Source: Bacteriovoracaceae bacterium (GTDB taxonomy: Bacteria > Bdellovibrionota > Bacteriovoracia > Bacteriovoracales > Bacteriovoracaceae). Taken from it: a stretch of DNA of 47,401 nt. This document shows positions 41,269 through 47,401 of the stretch, in pieces. A program made the translations under genes and the position numbers. The notes beneath the pieces were generated by a model. That model made no database searches. It was not told the origin of the DNA and worked only from the letters and a program-made list of their open reading frames with translations. The stretch is taken from NCBI GenBank assembly GCA_016784965.1, contig JADHTQ010000036.1, positions 1 through 47,401 on the forward strand, written 5' to 3'. Numbering within the stretch: position 1 is the first letter of the stretch; every line of letters begins with the position of its first letter.

Positions 41269-42645
41269 TTTTTGGTTTTTCCAAGCATTAATGCCACCGA
41301 CTACATCCTTTACCTTTGTATATCCATTGTTTAGTAAAATGCTTGCCATCGTAGTAGTTCTAAAACCATTTGAACAGTATAAAACAATTTCACTATCAAC
41401 TGGTTTTAAAAATGCATCTACTTCCCCCATACAAGACTCAAGCATATCAACTTGCTTGGCATTTTTGATAATGCCATCGCTAACCAACTCAAACTTGCTT
41501 CTTATATCTACAGGTATAAAGTTAGGATCTTGAATAATTTTATTATAGACCATTTTGCTGGTCATCCGGTCAAAGCTCTTGGTCGAAATTCCCTTATCCT
41601 GAATAACGCCTTCTTTATAGGACCAAAAGCCAGCAATATTAGAAATCCCAATCCTTCCGAGTCGTAAAATAATTTCCTCTTCGTCTCCTTCATCTGAAAT
41701 GATAAGCAATGGTTTATTGTTAGAAAAAAGAATACCTGACCAATATTCAAATTTCCCATCGAGGTCAATATTGATAAAGCCCTGTAGGAAACCTGCAGCA
41801 AAATCGTCTCCCAGTCTTGTATCTAATAAATTATATTGATCCGATTTATAAAAAGTAAAAAAATCATCGTTATCTAAAAATCTTAAAGGTTGTGATGGGT
41901 TATCTACTGCACTACTATTATTTAAATGACTTAGTTGATGCACAAATGAGGCAGGTTGTTGACATTGTGGTAGTAGTGTATCGACAAACTCCTTCTGTGA
42001 AGTAATATTAAAGTTTTTATTTTTTTCTAGTTGATCCCCAATTGTACTTTCAAGTTTTTTTGAAACAAACTGTGGAGAAAAAAGGTGTTTAATGTGTCCG
42101 GGGTATAAGGCAACAGTTGGATCAAGGTCTTGAAGCTTTTGAATGGATTGAAATAATTGTTGTAACTGATGTTTTTTATCACTTGCCCTCAAAGCTAAAT
42201 GTTGTGGCCTTCCCACGTCACCATTATATAAAACATCTCCAGTAAAAACGGCCATCGGTGTTTGAGTGTTTTTTTCTAAATCAAATAGTTTCAAAGAAAT
42301 ATCTGCCTGTGTATGTCCAGGTGTCTCAACAACTTCAATAATTGCATTGCCAATTTGCAGGCGTTCTTGATTATCAAGTGGCCGATATTTAAAGTTTGCT
42401 TTAAAATTTTGACTTACAAATATTGTGGCATTAGTTTTTTGTTTTAACTGCAAATGACCGGACCGATTATCTCCATGAAGGTGTGTTAAAATCACTGCCT
42501 TGATATTCACTTTCTTTTTGCTTGCAAGCTCTAAGTAATAATCAACGTCCCAGATGGGGTCGATAACAACTGCACTACCTTCAGTGCAGATTAAATAGCT
42601 CACGTGCGCCATTGGTTCTACTATACGTGGTATAATTTCAATCAT
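41242..42645 (-). CDS. CstB-like persulfide dioxygenase-rhodanese fusion (copy 1)
   Basis: 467 residues with three domains. The MBL domain (1-230) keeps the iron ligands of persulfide dioxygenases: His55 in [11 protein letters not shown], His111 in ETPGHTQ and Asp137 in [14 protein letters not shown]. The second metal-site His of hydrolytic MBL proteins is changed to Asn, as expected for a mono-iron enzyme. A central rhodanese-like domain (about 265-360, [12 protein letters not shown]) lacks a catalytic Cys. The C-terminal rhodanese has Cys424 in [11 protein letters not shown]. Such fusions convert persulfides to sulfite and thiosulfate. The start has AAAGGAG seven bases upstream. It is 11 bases downstream of its paralogue, in one operon. 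Confidence 0.87.
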   Translation of the reverse strand: MIEIIPRIVEPMAHVSYLICTEGSAVVIDPIWDVDYYLELASKKKVNIKAVILTHLHGDNRSGHLQLKQKTNATIFVSQNFKANFKYRPLDNQERLQIGNAIIEVVETPGHTQADISLKLFDLEKNTQTPMAVFTGDVLYNGDVGRPQHLALRASDKKHQLQQLFQSIQKLQDLDPTVALYPGHIKHLFSPQFVSKKLESTIGDQLEKNKNFNITSQKEFVDTLLPQCQQPASFVHQLSHLNNSSAVDNPSQPLRFLDNDDFFTFYKSDQYNLLDTRLGDDFAAGFLQGFINIDLDGKFEYWSGILFSNNKPLLIISDEGDEEEIILRLGRIGISNIAGFWSYKEGVIQDKGISTKSFDRMTSKMVYNKIIQDPNFIPVDIRSKFELVSDGIIKNAKQVDMLESCMGEVDAFLKPVDSEIVLYCSNGFRTTTMASILLNNGYTKVKDVVGGINAWKNQKLDVVYPQL

Positions 42646-42656
42646 TTTTGTCTCCT

Positions 42657-44051
42657 TTAAATAATCTCACCACCTGCATTTTTCCAGGCATACATTCCAC
42701 CTTCGATATCCACTAGGTTGGTGTGTCCCATTTTTCTTAGCATACTTATGGCCATGGGAGACTGAAACCCTACAGAGCAAAAAAGCAGAAGTTTTTTCTT
42801 TCTATCGACAACTAGATGTTCAAGGTTCTCAGACACCTCTAAAAGATCTACATGTAGCGCATCTTTTATTCTGCCTTCTTTGGAAATTTTAGACATATTT
42901 CTAAGGTCAATAACTGCACCAACCTCACTACTCTCTATATACTTCTGAGCGTTTTTTGCTCTAATTCTAGTATAATTGTCTACCAACATCCCATGCTGTT
43001 TCCACGAATCAAAACCACCATCTAAGTATCCCACAATGTTTTCAAGGCCCACTCTGCTTAGGCGAATGATGGACTCTTCCTCTTCTGACTCATCAGCAAC
43101 TATCACAATTTTTTTATCGGGGTCAACAAGAATTCCTGCCCAAACGGCAAACTGTCCATCTAAAGAAACATTTACAGAGTTGGGTATAAAGCCATCTGCA
43201 AAATCAGACCCATCTCTTGTATCTAAAATGAAGACATCTTCTTCATTGATTAACTGTTGAAAGGACTCTAAAGATAGAGCTGGAACTTTGTCTAAAGTTG
43301 TGGCCAGAGCACAAACACCTTGTTTATTCATAGTCGCGTTCATCACAAAATATTTTGGGGCCTTGGGTTGATCTTTTATTAGATAAAAGAAATGTTCTTT
43401 GTTCATGGCCTGCAAAGCATAGTTATTTTTCTTTTGCTCACCAATTGTAGTGATTGTGCCTTCTGCTAACGATTTACCACACAAAGAGCCCTCTCCATGT
43501 CCGGGGTAGACCACCACGTGATTTGGTAGCTTTAAAATTTTATTATAAAGAGACTCATACAGCATATTCGCCAAATCTCTTCGATCAAATCCAAATGAGG
43601 CCAAAAGATCTGGTCTACCGACTGCTCCATTAAAGAGTGTATCGCCTGTAAAAATTGCAACTGGATCTGTTTCTGATTTATCCAAGTCAAACAGTAGTGC
43701 AGATATATCTCCTGGGGTGTGCCCTGGTGTTTCTAAAAAATCAATCCTTGCCCGACCAAAGGTAATGGAGCTGCCATCAGAAACTGCTGTATGATCATAT
43801 TCGACATGAGCATTTTTGCCTGCAAAAAGAGGAGCACTCCCCCAGTCTGCAAGCTCTTTTACCCCTGAGATAAAATCTGCATGTAGGTGAGTTACCATAA
43901 CTCCTGCAAGTGACAGTTTCAAATCATATAATTCATCTGTATATTCAGAAATATCACGCCTTGGATCTATCACAAACGCCTGATCTTCGCTAATTATTGT
44001 ATAACTGGCCTGGGCCAAGCATGCTAAATAATGTTGTTTAATTTCAACCAT
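42657..44051 (-). CDS. CstB-like persulfide dioxygenase-rhodanese fusion (copy 2)
   Basis: 464 residues from ATG 44051, preferred to the longer GTG start because AAGGAGGAA lies just before it. Domain order equals that of the neighbouring copy. Iron ligands: His55 (VTHLHADFISG), His111 (ETPGHTPGD), Asp137 (FTGDTLFNGAVGRPD); YPGHGEGSLCGKSL closes the MBL domain. The central rhodanese-like domain (DTRDGSDFADGF) has no catalytic Cys; the last domain has Cys425 in LLFCSVGFQS. The two copies are clearly paralogous but well diverged, suggesting different persulfide substrates. First gene of the two-gene operon, divergent from the TauE/SafE exporter across 105 bases that contain an AT-rich inverted repeat. 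Confidence 0.88.
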   Translation of the reverse strand: MVEIKQHYLACLAQASYTIISEDQAFVIDPRRDISEYTDELYDLKLSLAGVMVTHLHADFISGVKELADWGSAPLFAGKNAHVEYDHTAVSDGSSITFGRARIDFLETPGHTPGDISALLFDLDKSETDPVAIFTGDTLFNGAVGRPDLLASFGFDRRDLANMLYESLYNKILKLPNHVVVYPGHGEGSLCGKSLAEGTITTIGEQKKNNYALQAMNKEHFFYLIKDQPKAPKYFVMNATMNKQGVCALATTLDKVPALSLESFQQLINEEDVFILDTRDGSDFADGFIPNSVNVSLDGQFAVWAGILVDPDKKIVIVADESEEEESIIRLSRVGLENIVGYLDGGFDSWKQHGMLVDNYTRIRAKNAQKYIESSEVGAVIDLRNMSKISKEGRIKDALHVDLLEVSENLEHLVVDRKKKLLLFCSVGFQSPMAISMLRKMGHTNLVDIEGGMYAWKNAGGEII

Positions 44052-44080
44052 TTTATTCCTCCTTATAAAAATCTCTTGCA

Positions 44081-44110
44081 CATATTAGTATTTTATAATA
44101 AAATAATATG
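44081..44110. promoter_or_regulatory. AT-rich inverted repeat between divergent sulfur genes, possible operator
   Basis: CATATTA then TTTTAT pairs with ATAAAA then TAATATG around a central A, with a 3-base bulge in the left arm. It is centred between the dioxygenase-rhodanese operon (minus) and the TauE/SafE gene (plus), placed to control both. Persulfide-sensing repressors of the ArsR (BigR) and CsoR (CstR) families bind such sites in other bacteria; no regulator gene is in the window. Confidence 0.4.
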
Positions 44111-44156
44111 TAAAACAAGCTATTTTTTGCCCTATTTTCAAAGAAAGGAGTAAGTT

Positions 44157-44945
44157 ATGGAAATTATAGGCTTTGCAGGTGTAGTTTTAATGGGTTTAGT
44201 TTTAGGTTTAGTTGGAGGCGGAGGGTCAATTATGACAGTTCCGATATTAGTATATCTTTTTAATCAGTCTCCTTCAACTGCTACCGCGTACTCTTTGTTC
44301 ATTGTGGGACTCTCGGCCAGTGTAGCAAGTATCAGTTACTTCAAAAAAAAGCAGATCGATTTTAAGGTCGGTTTTATTTTTGCAGTCCCTGCATTTATTG
44401 GAGTGTACATCACTAGAAAATTTTTACTTCCTGCCCTACCAGAGACCTTGCTTACCATTGAAAGCTATAGCCTCACTAAAGATGGAGCAATAATGCTTTT
44501 GTTTGTCATTGCAATGTTGCTTTCTTCAATTTCGATGATAAAAGGAAGAAAGGACACTCAGAAAAAAGAGGTATCTCTAAACCCCTTATTCATAGGGACT
44601 GAAGGCATTGTCGTGGGCATTGCTACAGGTATGATAGGAGCAGGTGGTGGCTTTTTAATCATTCCGGCCTTAGTTGTTTTGGCCGGTTTAGAAATGAAAA
44701 TTGCGGTTGGAACCTCCTTAATGATTATATCAATAAAATCTTTAATTGGATTTATAGGCGATGTTCAGGTGATGCCAAATATAGACTGGAGCTTTCTTTT
44801 GAATATATCACTGCTGTCATTTGTGGGGATCTTTGTGGGGACTTTGATCTCATCAAAAGTAAAAGGTAGTCAACTTAAGCGTGGCTTTGGTTACTTTGTA
44901 CTACTGATGGGTGCTGCTATACTTTTTAAAGAAGTTTATAGCTAA
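44157..44945 (+). CDS. TauE/SafE-family sulfite/organosulfonate exporter
   Basis: 262 residues with about eight membrane segments in two related halves. Each half starts with the family's Gly-rich motif: GLVLGLVGGGGSIMTVPILV near residues 13-32 and GIATGMIGAGGGFLIIPALV near 157-176. Members export sulfite, sulfoacetate or related anions. Next to two sulfite-producing CstB-like enzymes, sulfite or thiosulfate export is the likely job; in Staphylococcus a tauE gene sits in the cst persulfide operon in the same way. AAGGAG lies before the ATG. The stop abuts the stop of the convergent lipoprotein gene with no bases between. Confidence 0.88.
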   Translation: MEIIGFAGVVLMGLVLGLVGGGGSIMTVPILVYLFNQSPSTATAYSLFIVGLSASVASISYFKKKQIDFKVGFIFAVPAFIGVYITRKFLLPALPETLLTIESYSLTKDGAIMLLFVIAMLLSSISMIKGRKDTQKKEVSLNPLFIGTEGIVVGIATGMIGAGGGFLIIPALVVLAGLEMKIAVGTSLMIISIKSLIGFIGDVQVMPNIDWSFLLNISLLSFVGIFVGTLISSKVKGSQLKRGFGYFVLLMGAAILFKEVYS

Positions 44946-46979
44946 TTACTGACAAACCCCAGTGCTGCCACACAGATAGTCTTTTTCTACAACAGGATCA
45001 GGTTTTACAAGATAGCTTAAGGCATTTGCAGGCAAAACCCCATCTAGTAAATGATGATACTCTGAATCTTCACTTAAACTACTAGGGTTTAAGATCAAAA
45101 GAATAGACTTTTCTAAAAAAGCAAGGTGGCGAAGATTTAGTTCACTACCATCAAACCAGCCTCTGCCATCTATGCCCATGATGACTCGATCATAAGTATC
45201 GCGCTGAGAAGTTGTTTCATAACCATCAATTTGCATCATGGCATATAGGTGGGCCAAAATTGCAAGGCGATGCTGGGAATTGCTTCCTTGAAATTTTTCT
45301 TCCATACATAAAACCATATCATTAAACTCTGCTTGAGTTGGCTCCTGTGTATTTTTTAGGCGCATAGACTGTTTAATGCGCTCCCCGCTAGTTAGTTTGA
45401 ACCACTGGGAGTCATTAACATAATATGGCTTGGCCAAAAATGCCTGATATAGACGACTCTCTTGTGTGGTCACTTGACCATCGGCCCTCATAAAACCGGA
45501 TAGTGCCTTAAACATACAGTTTCTTCTGGTTCTATTTCTAAGGTAGGTTGTGCCCTCTAACATTAAATCATAGAGCCATTGCCTCGACAGCATGGCAACA
45601 TGCCGGCCATGCAAAATAGTTGAACCATAGTCGAAAGCACCACTAATAAAGACTGACACGCCCAAGCTAAGCCATCCTAAAGCTGCCTTTTTAATACCAT
45701 TTAGGCCTTGTTTGGCAACTGTCTCAATTACTTTTTCTTGGCTTTTTTTAGTAAAAAAGTTAACAAATTGAGTGAGAGATCGAGTGGCCAGCTTTTTCAT
45801 AAACTCAGCAGAAAGCTCAACTCCCATTCTAAGAGAAAGGTTTTTAACAACAAGAGGAACTACAATATTAGAAAATAAAATATCAACAGACTCAGCAAAG
45901 GCACCATAAGATAACATCATTAAAACCACGCGGCTTAAATTATTTCCTTTATGAATGTCGTGGCCATAGACTGCTGCTATCTCAAAGGTCATTCTAGCAT
46001 GCAAACGAAATAATTGATAAGACTCATGCAAGATACTCATAGGAATTCCGGCTATTGGAATCATCGCTTCTGCCCCAGTCACAAGTCCTACAAGGCCTGC
46101 AGCTTGAGCATATTCTGAAATTATTTCATCTACTTTAGCTTGCCTTGACAGTCCACGAGGTACAAACTCGCCACTTACCGGATCAACTTCATCAAATCTT
46201 TTCATATTGGTACTTACGGGTGAGTAGGTATCTTCTAACACTCCTGTTTGATTTAACATAAATGCAATCATCTTACCAAAGGCCCCTGATGATCTAATAA
46301 TTTCCATATTCTTTGAAAGATCACTAATGGTTGGGCGTCCTCTTTTTGGGCGCTTGCTCTTGTTGCTTTTTGAGCTTACTTGATCAGTAAGTGCAGAAAC
46401 TAGGTTACTTTTTGAACCAGCGAGGTTTTCTTGCATGTCTTCTACAGAAGCAATCTGACCAATCGGAACGGTGTATGCCACCCGGTAAAGAGCAATTACT
46501 CTTCCTGAAATTTCTTTTCTAAACTTGACGAGCTTTTCAACAGTATTTGTCTGCTGAGGTGTACTGCTTGTATCAACTTCTGATTCTGTTAATACTAAAT
46601 CATATGCACTCACTTCTTCTTCATTTAACTTATGCTTTAGACCACTAAATTTTTTAAGCATCAAGCCCCAGCTTTTATCAGCATCACGGCCTAAAAGAAT
46701 CTGATCTTCTAATGCCAGAATCTGCTTCATGGTCTCAGTGTCACTTTCTTGCCAACACAACTGCGATGACTGCACACAATCCACAGCTCCCACCTCAATG
46801 CGGTCAACATTCGCACTAATTGTACTTGCAGGATAACTTTGTCCGACAATTCCCCATTGATCGAAATCAAGGTTCTGCTGAGCTTTTCTTGCACAGGCAC
46901 TAAGAAGCAATAATAGAAATAAATTAATTAACACATATTTTTTAAAACTACCCGTGGGCCTAACTCTTAGAAGTCGCAT
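44946..46979 (-). CDS. Lipoprotein with EcsC-like and TerB-like regions, function unknown
   Basis: 677 residues. The leader (KKYVLINLFLLLLLSAC) has a good lipobox, LSAC, near residue 29, so it is an envelope lipoprotein. Residues about 285-445 show an EcsC-like pattern: Gly/Ile-rich membrane-active helices (LVGLVTGAEAMIPIAGIPMS) and FEIAAVYGHDIHKG. Residues about 490-645 resemble a TerB-like helical domain with two acidic repeats (ALSGFMRADGQVTTQESRL, LYAMMQIDGYETTSQRD), a fold linked with metal or stress sensing. The combination on a lipoprotein is one I do not know. The C-terminus has a Cys pair (YLCGSTGVCQ). It stands alone between TauE and flagellin. Confidence 0.5.
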   Translation of the reverse strand: MRLLRVRPTGSFKKYVLINLFLLLLLSACARKAQQNLDFDQWGIVGQSYPASTISANVDRIEVGAVDCVQSSQLCWQESDTETMKQILALEDQILLGRDADKSWGLMLKKFSGLKHKLNEEEVSAYDLVLTESEVDTSSTPQQTNTVEKLVKFRKEISGRVIALYRVAYTVPIGQIASVEDMQENLAGSKSNLVSALTDQVSSKSNKSKRPKRGRPTISDLSKNMEIIRSSGAFGKMIAFMLNQTGVLEDTYSPVSTNMKRFDEVDPVSGEFVPRGLSRQAKVDEIISEYAQAAGLVGLVTGAEAMIPIAGIPMSILHESYQLFRLHARMTFEIAAVYGHDIHKGNNLSRVVLMMLSYGAFAESVDILFSNIVVPLVVKNLSLRMGVELSAEFMKKLATRSLTQFVNFFTKKSQEKVIETVAKQGLNGIKKAALGWLSLGVSVFISGAFDYGSTILHGRHVAMLSRQWLYDLMLEGTTYLRNRTRRNCMFKALSGFMRADGQVTTQESRLYQAFLAKPYYVNDSQWFKLTSGERIKQSMRLKNTQEPTQAEFNDMVLCMEEKFQGSNSQHRLAILAHLYAMMQIDGYETTSQRDTYDRVIMGIDGRGWFDGSELNLRHLAFLEKSILLILNPSSLSEDSEYHHLLDGVLPANALSYLVKPDPVVEKDYLCGSTGVCQ

Positions 46980-47134
46980 ACATTGTCCTCTTCATTATAA
47001 TGATTAAAAGATGATTGAGCCTAGCACAATGACAGACAGCAAAACTACCACATCTTTTAACTTTGAAAAAATTACAAATGTCCTTAAAAGCACCGCCAAC
47101 CAGTTGAAATATTTACATATTTGAATAAAAATAA

Positions 47135-47163
47135 AAATACTTGAGTTTTTTACTCAAGTATTT
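47135..47163. repeat. Perfect 11-bp inverted repeat overlapping the flagellin promoter
   Basis: AAATACTTGAG (47135-47145) and CTCAAGTATTT (47153-47163) are exact complements around a 7-base T-rich loop. The right arm contains the -35 element of the sigma-28 promoter. It may be an operator or a terminator that shields flagellin from upstream transcription. Confidence 0.6.
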
Positions 47164-47180
47164 GGCGATCCTGTCGATAA
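47154..47180 (+). promoter_or_regulatory. Sigma-28 (FliA) promoter for flagellin
   Basis: TCAAGTAT, an 11-base spacer and GTCGATAA match the FliA consensus TAAAGTTT-N11-GCCGATAA at 6 of 8 and 7 of 8 positions with the exact spacing. It lies 97 bases before the flagellin ATG, leaving a leader of about 90 bases. This marks late-class control of the flagellin gene. Confidence 0.75.
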
Positions 47181-47277
47181 AACAGTAACTTTTGTAAAAC
47201 GTTAAAAGACACTAACAACAAAACAGTAAAACTAACATTAGAGCGCAATTAATAAAAATTATCCAAGGGAGCATAAA

Positions 47278-47401
47278 ATGGGTTTAAGAATAGCAACTAA
47301 CATTGAATCTCAAGCAGTTCAGCGAAACTTAGAAGGCGTAAACAAGAAAATGCAAAAATCTTTAGAGCAGTTATCATCTGGTCGTAGAATTACGAAATCT
47401 G
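47278..47401 (+). CDS. fliC: Flagellin N-terminus, cut by the window edge
   Basis: 41 codons are visible: MGLRIATNIESQAVQRNL, then KMQKSLEQLSSGRRITKS. This is the conserved D0/D1 N-terminal helix of flagellin, where the SSGxRI motif packs in the filament core. The MGLRIATN start resembles flagellins of Bdellovibrio. AAGGGAG lies eight bases before the ATG, and a sigma-28 promoter lies upstream. The rest of the gene is outside the window, so length and possible paralogues downstream cannot be judged. Confidence 0.93.
   Translation, partial: MGLRIATNIESQAVQRNLEGVNKKMQKSLEQLSSGRRITKS

Noticed and set aside
41242-44051. Glyoxalase II or beta-lactamase function for the MBL-rhodanese fusions.
   Set aside because: The second metal-site His residues are absent (HGDN, HADF), whereas all mono-iron dioxygenase ligands remain, and rhodanese domains are fused.
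1-47401. CRISPR arrays, tRNA genes, prophage or conjugation modules.
   Set aside because: No regularly spaced repeats, tRNA cloverleaf, phage structural or transfer gene was recognised in any gap or frame.

Overview
The window reads as chromosomal DNA of a free-living, AT-rich, flagellated Gram-negative bacterium, most likely a Bdellovibrionota predator (Bacteriovorax / Halobacteriovorax / Bdellovibrio-like). Reasons: the flagellin N-terminus at the right edge begins MGLRIATN as in Bdellovibrio-type flagellins; there are many exported proteins, two of them giant modular surface proteins; the set includes a DUF222-like HNH nuclease, a secreted subtilase, a YkuD_2-type L,D-transpeptidase and a membrane class III cyclase. 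The assignment is inference; no 16S or ribosomal protein gene is present.

Layout. 1-12 kb: the tail of an upstream gene, an SH3b/beta-barrel envelope protein, then one giant lipoprotein of about 3,580 residues. It is split by a single frameshift near 2537 and built from three long duplicated modules, a FN3-like segment, a Cys-rich stretch and four thrombospondin type 1 repeats. 12-17 kb (minus strand): HNH nuclease plus uridine-kinase-like P-loop protein; a secreted HExxH metallopeptidase coupled by ATGA to an AAC(3)-family acetyltransferase whose stop abuts a relic of a 5S rRNA 3' end; a SpoIIE/RsbU-type phosphatase with a shortened sensor region. 17-21 kb: the ovothiol operon ovoA-ovoB, enclosed by a perfect 25-bp inverted repeat. 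21-29 kb: class III cyclase, RRM protein with an 8-bp tandem repeat at its 3' end, glutathione transferase, duplicated-domain secreted protein, metF, L,D-transpeptidase and partner, a frame-broken membrane protein at a G7 tract, carbamate kinase. 29-35 kb: a 1,753-residue cadherin-like/Ig-like surface protein. 35-45 kb: ETHE1-type persulfide dioxygenase, subtilase, rubrerythrin-like protein, DUF255 thioredoxin-fold lipoprotein, two tandem CstB-like dioxygenase-rhodanese fusions divergent from a TauE/SafE exporter. 45-47.4 kb: EcsC/TerB-like lipoprotein, then a sigma-28 promoter and the start of flagellin.

How it works together. The clearest metabolic theme is thiol and reactive sulfur chemistry: ovothiol synthesis (OvoA, OvoB), a thiol transferase (GST), three predicted persulfide dioxygenases, two with rhodanese domains, and a sulfite/organosulfonate exporter. 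The second theme is the cell surface: giant adhesin-like proteins, secreted peptidases and a peptidoglycan-crosslinking enzyme, which would fit a predator. Several small genes are decayed (27.6-28.1, 29.3 and 36.6 kb). No tRNA, CRISPR array, insertion sequence or intact rRNA was found, and no gene-free stretch exceeds 300 bases.
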